A DNA stretch of 5,211 nt from Nitrospirota bacterium (GTDB lineage: Bacteria > Nitrospirota > Thermodesulfovibrionia > Thermodesulfovibrionales > Magnetobacteriaceae): contig JADFXO010000285.1 in assembly GCA_015233485.1 (NCBI GenBank), forward strand, positions 1 through 5,211, given 5' to 3'. A program made the position numbers and the translations under genes. Shown here piece by piece: positions 1 to 5,211 of the stretch (its first letter is position 1; every line of letters begins with the position of its first letter). Under the pieces are notes generated by a model. It was not told where the DNA came from, did no database searches, and saw only the letters and a program-made list of their open reading frames with translations.

Positions 1-1034
1 GCGCCGCATACTACGGCAGATATAAGGTGATACCCATAAGAACCGAGATTATAAAGTTCTGTGAAAACGCCTCTATGGACTACATGGGCGCTATAATATG
101 GCAGAAGGTTACCACCTGCAATACCAGCGGGGGGGCGACGATAATGGGCTCGTTCCCGTACCCGAGAAACGGGATTATCAAACTGGACTATGAATTCATA
201 CTTATTTTTAAAAAGCACGGCAACCCGCCGCCAGTTTCAAAGGCAATAAAGGAGCAGTCAGCCCTTACTACAGAACAGTGGAATACATATTTCAGCGGAC
301 ACTGGCAATTCCCCGGCGAAAAACAGACTAAGCACATCGCCGCCTATCCGCTTGAGCTGCCGGCGCGCCTTATCCAGATGTTTACATTTGTTGGAGAGAC
401 CGTCCTCGACCCGTTTCTTGGGAGCGGGACTACCTCGCTTGCCGCCCAAAAACTAAGACGAAATTCCATAGGATACGAAATCAACGAGGAGTTTATACCT
501 ATAATAAAAGATAAACTCTCAATAGGCCAGGACTTGTACTATGATGCAGAATACACAATAGAGAATGCCTCCCCATGCGTAATAAGCTGCGAAGAGAAAA
601 TCGCGGCACTGCCGTATATATTCAAAGACCCGCTGAAAATTAATTTACAAGTAAACCCCAAACGCGTGAGATTCGGCTCGACCATAGACGGCGAAGCACA
701 CCAGCGCGAGACTTACTACAGGGTGAAAGAAGTCCGGTCACCTGAGCGTCTGGTTTTAAGTAATGGGGCGTTAATCACGCTGGTAGGCATAGTAACCATT
801 GAGGCCATGAGGGAAGCTGCCGTTGAGTTTTTAGATGAGCTGACAAAAGGGCAGCGCGTATTTATAAAATATGATAAACTCATACCGGATGAGACAATGT
901 GCTATTTATTTTTAAGCAATAAGACATTTGTGAACGCTCGTCTGATAAAGTCCGGCCTCGTCGGACCAGACACAAGCGCGGCATATAAACACAAAGAGAG
1001 GTTTTTAAGATATATAAGCGAAAGAGCCACATAA
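1..1034 (+). CDS. Site-specific DNA methyltransferase (beta-class N4-cytosine/N6-adenine type) with C-terminal SNase-like domain, 5' partial
   Basis: This enzyme transfers a methyl group from S-adenosylmethionine to an exocyclic amino group of A or C in a DNA target. The frame is open from the first complete codon (3-5), and the residues before the GTG at 27 (AAYYGRYK) already match the family, so that GTG is internal and the true start lies upstream. 343 residues are visible. The SAM-binding motif I DPFLGSGTT lies at 408-434, preceded by a motif X-like stretch (FPGEK...KHIAAYPLELPARLI, about 315-377) and followed by a motif II-like GYEINEEF (471-494). Motif I without an N-terminal catalytic motif means the [DNS]PP[YW] motif IV must be upstream, as in beta-class order. 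After a linker, residues about 237-343 (711-1031) resemble a staphylococcal-nuclease fold. recA starts 17 nt downstream. Target sequence and type (N4 or N6), and whether a restriction partner exists, cannot be told from here. Family call is confident; specificity is unknown. Confidence 0.9.
   Translation, partial: AAYYGRYKVIPIRTEIIKFCENASMDYMGAIIWQKVTTCNTSGGATIMGSFPYPRNGIIKLDYEFILIFKKHGNPPPVSKAIKEQSALTTEQWNTYFSGHWQFPGEKQTKHIAAYPLELPARLIQMFTFVGETVLDPFLGSGTTSLAAQKLRRNSIGYEINEEFIPIIKDKLSIGQDLYYDAEYTIENASPCVISCEEKIAALPYIFKDPLKINLQVNPKRVRFGSTIDGEAHQRETYYRVKEVRSPERLVLSNGALITLVGIVTIEAMREAAVEFLDELTKGQRVFIKYDKLIPDETMCYLFLSNKTFVNARLIKSGLVGPDTSAAYKHKERFLRYISERAT
711..1031 (+). other. SNase-like (thermonuclease-fold) domain at the methyltransferase C-terminus, probably non-catalytic
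   Basis: Seen: a pattern like the SNase OB-fold: YYRVKEV, then RLVLSNGALITLVGI, then an Ala-containing helix (AAVEFLDEL), then GQRVFIKYD, a strand CYLFLSN, KTFVNARLIKSGL, and a final helix ending ISERAT. This mirrors staphylococcal nuclease in order (beta-barrel strands, xRLxGIxxxE, V.le.D, vN..li..GLa). By eye alignment, the active-site Arg35 position is Thr, Asp40 is Val, Pro42 is Ile, Asp21 is Glu and the Arg87 region (DETMCY) has no Arg. Only a Glu at the Glu43 position remains. Inference: a nucleic-acid-binding or structural OB-fold module rather than an active nuclease. The assignment rests on pattern, not on a profile search. Confidence 0.55.
840..868 (+). promoter_or_regulatory. Candidate sigma-70-type promoter for recA inside the methyltransferase gene
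   Basis: CTGACA (840-845, five of six matches to TTGACA) and TATAAA (863-868, five of six to TATAAT) are separated by exactly 17 nt. Transcription would start near 875 and give a leader of about 175 nt before the recA ATG. The 17-nt gap between the methyltransferase stop and recA leaves no room for a promoter, so an internal one is plausible. Such matches also arise by chance in AT-rich coding DNA, hence the modest confidence. Confidence 0.3.
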
Positions 1035-1038
1035 TAAC

Positions 1039-1044
1039 AGGAGG
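1039..1044 (+). promoter_or_regulatory. Shine-Dalgarno site of recA
   Basis: A perfect AGGAGG lies 7 nt before the ATG at 1052, in the short gap after the methyltransferase stop (1032-1034). It is the strongest ribosome-binding site in the window. It fixes the recA start at 1052, and so shows that the Lys-Asp repeat is translated as part of RecA. It also suggests independent, high-level initiation of recA rather than reliance on coupling. Confidence 0.85.
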
Positions 1045-1051
1045 CATTGAG

Positions 1052-2101
1052 ATGACGAAGGACAAGGACAAGGATAAAGACAAGGACAAGAATAAGGAAA
1101 AGGCAATAGAAGCGGCCATCGCTCAAATAGAGAAGAATTTCGGCAAAGGATCAATAATGAAACTTGGAGAGGACGCCATAGCCGAAGGGATAAAGGTAAT
1201 CCCAACGGGTTCACTCACATTGGACCTGGCAACCGGCGTAGGAGGAATCCCGCGGGGACGGGTGACAGAGATATACGGCCCTGAGTCCTCCGGGAAGACC
1301 ACCCTGGCTCTGAGCACAATAGCACAGGCGCAAAAGACGGGCGGTGTGGCGGCCTTCATAGACGCCGAACACGCCCTTGACGTTAGTTACGCAACGCGTA
1401 TAGGGGTGAAGGTGGCAGAGTTGCTCATCTCTCAGCCTGACAGCGGCGAACAGGCCCTTGAGGTGTGCGAAACGCTCGTAAGGAGCAATGCCCTTGATAT
1501 TATAGTTATTGATTCGGTTGCGGCCCTTGTGCCGCGGGCAGAGATAGAGGGAGACATGGGCGACCAGTTGCCGGGACTTCAGGCAAGGCTTATGAGCCAG
1601 GCACTGAGGAAACTGACGTCTGCGATATCCAAGAGCAACACGGCGGTGATTTTTATAAATCAGATAAGACACAAAATTGGCGTGATGTATGGAAGCCCTG
1701 AGACCACTACGGGGGGCAATGCGCTGAAATTTTACTCATCTCTGCGACTGGACATAAGAAAGATAGACAGCATCAAGGTAAATCAGGAGGTAATGGGGGG
1801 GCGCGTGAGGGTGAAGGTACAGAAAAACAAGGTAGCCCCTCCGTTTCGGCAGGCCGAGTTCGATATTTACTACAACGAAGGCATATCAAAGGCCGGAGAG
1901 CTGGTTGACATCGGCGCTGACAAGGGAATAATCGAACGCGCCGGCACGTGGTATAGCTACGGCAGCACCAAACTTGGGCAGGGCAGGGACAACGCGAAGA
2001 AATTCCTCCTTGATAACGAGGCCGTTATGTCGGAGGTAGAGGCCAAAATTCGTGAGCAGGGACACATTTCGATTGCCGAAATTGCCCCCGAGGAAGATTA
2101 A
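1052..2101 (+). CDS. recA: Recombinase RecA
   Basis: RecA forms ATP-dependent filaments on single-stranded DNA, catalyses homologous pairing and strand exchange, and acts as co-protease for LexA-type repressor cleavage. The 349-residue product matches along its whole length. Visible: the N-terminal helix region AIEAAIAQIEKNFGKGSIMKLGE (18-40); Walker A GPESSGKT (76-83); catalytic Glu106 in DAEHALD; Walker B LDIIVIDS (148-155); L1 loop near 166-175; NQIR (203-206) and the L2 stretch to TTTGGNALKFY (218-228); and KNK (258-260), matching the E. coli Lys248/Lys250 pair. Numbering runs 10 ahead of E. coli because of an N-terminal KDKDKDKDKDKNKEK tract. The C-terminus is short, ending PEED, with little of the long acidic tail of E. 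coli RecA. Unusual positions are L1 DQLPG (E. coli DSHMG) and His207 (E. coli Met197). The ATG follows a perfect Shine-Dalgarno. recX follows after 10 nt, probably on the same transcript. All ATPase residues are intact, so the protein should be active. Confidence 0.98.
   Translation: MTKDKDKDKDKDKNKEKAIEAAIAQIEKNFGKGSIMKLGEDAIAEGIKVIPTGSLTLDLATGVGGIPRGRVTEIYGPESSGKTTLALSTIAQAQKTGGVAAFIDAEHALDVSYATRIGVKVAELLISQPDSGEQALEVCETLVRSNALDIIVIDSVAALVPRAEIEGDMGDQLPGLQARLMSQALRKLTSAISKSNTAVIFINQIRHKIGVMYGSPETTTGGNALKFYSSLRLDIRKIDSIKVNQEVMGGRVRVKVQKNKVAPPFRQAEFDIYYNEGISKAGELVDIGADKGIIERAGTWYSYGSTKLGQGRDNAKKFLLDNEAVMSEVEAKIREQGHISIAEIAPEED
1061..1102 (+). repeat. Degenerate hexanucleotide tandem repeat (GACAAG)n coding for Lys-Asp repeats in RecA
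   Basis: Seven consecutive 6-nt units: GACAAG, GACAAG, GATAAA, GACAAG, GACAAG, AATAAG, GAAAAG. Four are exact. The unit length is a multiple of three, so a change in copy number would lengthen or shorten the RecA N-terminus by two residues without shifting the frame. The third unit carries synonymous changes (GAT AAA), while the last two drift to Asn-Lys and Glu-Lys and merge into the normal RecA start. The tract is purine-rich and follows the ribosome-binding site directly. Confidence 0.85.
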
Positions 2102-2111
2102 AAGAGGAAAA

Positions 2112-2615
2112 ATGAAGTCTATCCCCAATATTAAAAGTTACGCGATTAAATTGCTGGGCATTCGCAACAGGAGCGAGCTTGAACTTAGAACGAAATTGCA
2201 GGACAAGGGCTACGGCAACGAATTGATTGCCGGGACAATCGGCCAAATAAAAGCAGCCGGTCTCATAGACGACCAAAAGACGGCCGAATTTATACTGCGC
2301 TACTGCAAAGAGGGGAAGATGCTGGGTGAAAACGGCTCAAGATACTACCTCAAAAAGCGCGGCATCCCAGACGAGATAATCGACAGGATGGTTTTCTCCT
2401 CTGCCGATGAGCAGATTGAAATGGCAATAAAACTTATCGGCAAGAAAGAAAGGGCTTTAAAAAATCTGCCCATAAAGGTTAAAATCAACAGGCTCTACGG
2501 TCAGCTTCAGAGGAAGGGTTATGACTATGGAATAATCCGAAGGGCCATAACAGAATATGAAGGGCTATGTGAACCTGAGGAGTTGGCGGAGATGGAAAAG
2601 GCTGGGAAGAGATGA
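2112..2615 (+). CDS. recX: Regulatory protein RecX
   Basis: RecX binds RecA filaments and modulates them, in E. coli by inhibiting filament extension and ATPase activity. The 167-residue product shows the three-helix repeats of the family. Repeat one (about 8-54): SYAIKLLGIRNRSELELRTKL, then DKGYGNELI and GLIDD (50-54). Repeat two (about 56-92): TAEFILRYC...G, SRYYLKKRGIPDEIID. Repeat three (about 100-145): AIKLIGKKE...KVKINRLYGQLQRKGYDYGIIRRAI. RSE-EL, GLIDD and the repeated L-x-x-[KR]-G-[YI] turns are diagnostic. The tail (EEL...KAGKR) is charged and not conserved. The start chosen is the ATG at 2112, preceded by GAGG (2104-2107) and only 10 nt after recA. A GTG at 2052 in the same frame would add 20 residues read out of recA with no family similarity, so it is rejected. 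The stop overlaps the alaS start. Confidence 0.93.
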   Translation: MKSIPNIKSYAIKLLGIRNRSELELRTKLQDKGYGNELIAGTIGQIKAAGLIDDQKTAEFILRYCKEGKMLGENGSRYYLKKRGIPDEIIDRMVFSSADEQIEMAIKLIGKKERALKNLPIKVKINRLYGQLQRKGYDYGIIRRAITEYEGLCEPEELAEMEKAGKR

Positions 2616-5211
2616 AGGGAAAAGAGATAAGGGAACGGTTTTTAGAATATTTTCGTGAGCGAGGGCATGAGCGCGTGAAAAGCTCTTCGCTTGTACCGAA
2701 GAACGATCCGTCGCTCCTGTTTACAAGCGCCGGCATGGTTCAGTTTAAGGGCGCTTTTTTAGGAACTGACTCACCCGGCTACAGCCGCGCCACGTCATGC
2801 CAGAAGTGTATGCGCGCCGGAGGCAAGCAAAGCGACATAGAAAATGTCGGCTTCACCGCGCGCCATCATACGTTTTTTGAGATGCTGGGGAATTTTTCGT
2901 TCGGGGATTATTTCAAAAAAGACGCCATAGTCTTCGCGTGGGAACTTCTGACGGGTTGGTATAAACTACCCAAAGACAAACTCTGGGTATCCGTGTTTGA
3001 AAATGACGAGGAGGCGATAGCCCTCTGGACGCAGAATACTGAATTAAAAAGCGACAAAATCGTAAGGCTTGGGGCGAAGGATAATTTTTGGCAGATGGGA
3101 GACACAGGCCCATGCGGCCCGTGCTCAGAGATAATCATAGACCAGGGCGAGGCTATGGGGTGTGGGCGGCCGGAGTGCGCCGTCGGGTGTGACTGCGACA
3201 GGTACCTGGAGCTATGGAATCTGGTCTTCATGCAATACGACAGGGCGGTGGACGGCACACTCACTCATCTTCCCAAACCCAGCATAGACACGGGCATGGG
3301 GCTTGAGCGTATTACGAGTGTCCTGCAAAAGAAACTGAACAATTTTGATACCGATATATTTGCGCCAATAATAGAGGCCATCACTACAAAGGCCCATGTC
3401 ACTTATGGAAAGGAGAAGAAGCAGGACGTCTCAATAAGGGTAATAGCAGACCATATCAGGGCGGTTACTTTTCTGCTGTCGGAGGGTCTGATGCCGTCAA
3501 ACGATGGACGCGGCTACGTGGCAAGGCGTATAATTCGCCGCGCATCAAGGCACGCCCGGAAGCTTGGCGTAGGGAAGCCCTTCTTGCACAGATTGATTCG
3601 CGCCGTTGTTGAGGCCTCGGGGGATGTCTATCCTGAGCTGTCAAAAGAGAGGGAGCGTTCAGAGGAGATATTAAAGTTTGAAGAGGAGAGGTTTTTCAGG
3701 ACGCTTTCTCAAGGCTCAGAACTGCTGGATGAGATAATCGCCTCTGTGAAATCAGCGGGACTGGGCGTTATTCCGGGTGGCGAGGCCTTTCGGCTTTATG
3801 ACACATATGGCTTCCCTATGGATTTAACGATGGAAGCGGCCAAAGAAAACGGCCTCGCAGTTGATGAGGACGGCTTCAATGAGGAAATGAAAAAACAAAG
3901 GACAAGGGGAAAGCTCTCATGGGCGGAAGACCAGGCAGGGATTTCCGGCATGGTGAATTCCATCTACAACAACGCCGTAAGGATAAGCGGCGAGACGTAT
4001 TTTCTTGGTTATGAGCTTTTAGAGACCGGCTCTGTAGTCAATCTCATGCTTAAAGATGGTGAACCGGTCGATGTCTTACACAAGGGGGACGAGGCAGAGA
4101 TAATACTCGACAAGTCGCCGTTTTATGGTGAATCGGGCGGGCAGGCCGGCGACAAGGGCATTATTCAAACCGATAAGGCAACGCTCGAAGTCAGAGATAC
4201 AAAAAAGACACCTAATAATTTAATAATACACAGGGTTCATGTAAAAACCGGCTCTCTGAGGCAGTCTGAGGCAGTCTCATGCAGAGTAGATAAAAAGCTC
4301 AGGACGGCCACAATGCGCAACCACACGGCGACACACCTGCTACAAGCGGCACTCAGGAGCTTGATAGGCGACCATATAAAGCAGGCAGGGTCTCTTGTCA
4401 CCCCCGACCGGCTGCGTTTCGACTTCACGCATTTCTACCCCATTACGGAAGAAGAGAAACACAAGATTGAGGACATGATAAACGGCAAGATATTGGAAGA
4501 CCTCCCCGTGGCAACACACACAATGGGCATAAACGAGGCCATAGACTACGGGGCAATGGCGCTGTTTGACGAAAAATACGGCTCTGAGGTGCGGGTAGTA
4601 GAGGTGGAGGGTTTTAGTAAGGAACTCTGCGGCGGCACACACTGCCGAAGCACAGGGCAAATCGGCCCGTTTATTATAATAGCTGAGGGGAGCATTGCCT
4701 CAGGCGTAAGGAGGCTAGAGGCCATAACCGGTACGGCAAGCCTCGCCCTCGCAAGACACAAAATCAGCGACCTTAAGACGGTCTCTGAATTATTAAAGAC
4801 AGAGTCGCCGCTTGAGAAACTCCCCTCAATCGTAAAAAGATTAAAAGAGCTCGAGAAAGAACTTCAGTCTCTGAAGACAAAGGACATGGGCCGCGACGTA
4901 TCGTCATTCTTACAATCGGTAAAGGAAGTAGACGGAGTGAAGGTACTGGTCTCAAAACGGGACGGGCTTGACCAAAAGAGTCTCAGGGATTTTGCAGACA
5001 AATTAAAGGAAAAAATAGGCTCTGGCATAATCATAGCGGCCTCGGCAATGGACGCCCAATCGTCCTTCATAGCGATGGTAACAAAAGACCTGACGGACAA
5101 ATACCACGCGGGTAAGATACTGAAAGAGGTTGCAGACCTTGCCGGAGGCAGAGGCGGAGGAAGGGCCGACATGGCCCAAGGCGGCACCAAAGAGCTTGAC
5201 AAGGTGGACTT
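2612..5211 (+). CDS. alaS: Alanine--tRNA ligase (AlaRS), 3' partial (last ~10 residues missing)
   Basis: AlaRS charges tRNA-Ala with alanine in the cytosol and hydrolyses mischarged Ser- and Gly-tRNA-Ala. The frame is open from ATG 2612 to the window edge: 866 complete codons against a usual 870-880, so only the extreme C-terminus is missing. Domains: class II catalytic core with FTSAGMVQFK (37-46), motif 2 ARHHTFFEMLGNFSFGDYF (83-101) and motif 3 GMGLERI (228-234). A cysteine cluster C184, C189, C193, C195 precedes DRYLELWNLVFMQ, as seen in many bacterial AlaRS. Then the tRNA-recognition helices, the editing domain with its zinc-type HTATH (H571, H575) and CGGTHC (C673, H677), a short coiled-coil-like segment (about 734-755), and a C-Ala domain ending in GGRGGGRADMAQGG (845-858). 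All key residues are present, so it should be functional in synthesis and editing. Its ATG overlaps the recX stop (ATGA, 2612-2615), implying translational coupling within a recA-recX-alaS operon. The start matches the family N-terminus (EIRERFLEYF...GH...SSSLVP). Confidence 0.98.
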   Translation, partial: MKGKEIRERFLEYFRERGHERVKSSSLVPKNDPSLLFTSAGMVQFKGAFLGTDSPGYSRATSCQKCMRAGGKQSDIENVGFTARHHTFFEMLGNFSFGDYFKKDAIVFAWELLTGWYKLPKDKLWVSVFENDEEAIALWTQNTELKSDKIVRLGAKDNFWQMGDTGPCGPCSEIIIDQGEAMGCGRPECAVGCDCDRYLELWNLVFMQYDRAVDGTLTHLPKPSIDTGMGLERITSVLQKKLNNFDTDIFAPIIEAITTKAHVTYGKEKKQDVSIRVIADHIRAVTFLLSEGLMPSNDGRGYVARRIIRRASRHARKLGVGKPFLHRLIRAVVEASGDVYPELSKERERSEEILKFEEERFFRTLSQGSELLDEIIASVKSAGLGVIPGGEAFRLYDTYGFPMDLTMEAAKENGLAVDEDGFNEEMKKQRTRGKLSWAEDQAGISGMVNSIYNNAVRISGETYFLGYELLETGSVVNLMLKDGEPVDVLHKGDEAEIILDKSPFYGESGGQAGDKGIIQTDKATLEVRDTKKTPNNLIIHRVHVKTGSLRQSEAVSCRVDKKLRTATMRNHTATHLLQAALRSLIGDHIKQAGSLVTPDRLRFDFTHFYPITEEEKHKIEDMINGKILEDLPVATHTMGINEAIDYGAMALFDEKYGSEVRVVEVEGFSKELCGGTHCRSTGQIGPFIIIAEGSIASGVRRLEAITGTASLALARHKISDLKTVSELLKTESPLEKLPSIVKRLKELEKELQSLKTKDMGRDVSSFLQSVKEVDGVKVLVSKRDGLDQKSLRDFADKLKEKIGSGIIIAASAMDAQSSFIAMVTKDLTDKYHAGKILKEVADLAGGRGGGRADMAQGGTKELDKVD
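4255..4277 (+). repeat. 10-bp tandem direct repeat (2.3 copies) within alaS
   Basis: TCTGAGGCAG occurs at 4255-4264 and 4265-4274, followed by TCT. The copies are read in different frames (LRQ then SEAV) in the stretch just before the editing-domain HTATH motif. The protein has the usual spacing there (GSL...V..RVD), so the repeat does not appear to have inserted extra residues. It may be chance or a compensated small duplication. Confidence 0.6.

Noticed and set aside
27..29. GTG as the true methyltransferase start
   Set aside because: Codons upstream to the window edge remain open and continue the family pattern (YYGRYK), and the catalytic motif IV would be absent from a protein starting here.
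880..1126. Reverse-strand open frames rich in Leu-Ser or Leu-Val repeats
   Set aside because: They are the complement of the recA GACAAG repeat and neighbouring coding sequence, look like artificial hydrophobic runs, and lie antisense to two well-supported genes.
1785..1795. Perfect AGGAGG followed by an in-frame ATG inside recA, possible internal start of a C-terminal RecA fragment
   Set aside because: The spacing to the ATG is only 2 nt, too short for efficient initiation, and the bases encode conserved residues.
1795..1801. G7 run in recA as a phase-variable tract
   Set aside because: It encodes the ordinary Met-Gly-Gly of RecA; an essential-type repair gene is an unlikely switch and the tract is short.
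2052..2111. Upstream GTG start extending recX by 20 residues
   Set aside because: The extension lies inside the recA 3' end, has no RecX similarity and is arginine/proline-rich read-through; the ATG at 2112 has a Shine-Dalgarno and fits the family.
2099..2116. Terminator between recA and recX
   Set aside because: The gap is only 10 nt, A-rich, with no inverted repeat.
4864..5202. Long reverse-strand frame (112 codons) opposite the 3' part of alaS, and other antisense frames within alaS
   Set aside because: Serine- and proline-rich shadow translations with no recognisable family, antisense to an intact, conserved synthetase.

Overview
The window is a compact, entirely forward-strand stretch of bacterial chromosome. 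It holds four protein genes with almost no intergenic DNA: the 3' part of a DNA methyltransferase gene with a C-terminal SNase-like domain, a complete recA, a complete recX, and alaS, which is cut by the window edge about ten codons before its expected end. No RNA gene, insertion sequence, CRISPR array, terminator or replication origin was seen.

The order recA-recX-alaS is a classic bacterial arrangement, found in many Proteobacteria and several other phyla. Base composition looks moderate. Codon choice favours ATA for Ile and AGG/AGA for Arg in all four genes, so nothing marks any of them as a recent arrival. Together with the four-cysteine AlaRS insertion, this fits a deltaproteobacterium-like, Nitrospirota-like or Planctomycetota-like bacterium, probably environmental. 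That placement is a guess; the sequence alone does not settle the phylum.

Layout: (1) 1-1034, a beta-class (N4/N6) DNA methyltransferase missing its N-terminus, with SAM-binding motif I (DPFLGSGTT) visible and a SNase-like domain at 711-1031. (2) 1052-2101, recA, starting 17 nt after the methyltransferase stop behind a perfect AGGAGG. (3) 2112-2615, recX, 10 nt after recA. (4) 2612-5211, alaS, overlapping the recX stop by an ATGA.

Functionally, recA and recX form a recombinase/modulator pair, and alaS is a housekeeping gene translationally coupled to recX. The methyltransferase sits so close upstream that recA must be read through from it or driven by a promoter inside its coding sequence. 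A good sigma-70-like candidate lies at 840-868.

The region is mostly ordinary. The points worth a second look are the methyltransferase-SNase-like fusion with apparently lost nuclease residues, the Lys-Asp hexanucleotide repeat at the start of RecA, the methyltransferase/recA junction, and substitutions in the RecA DNA-binding loops. I found no convincing undescribed multi-gene system.
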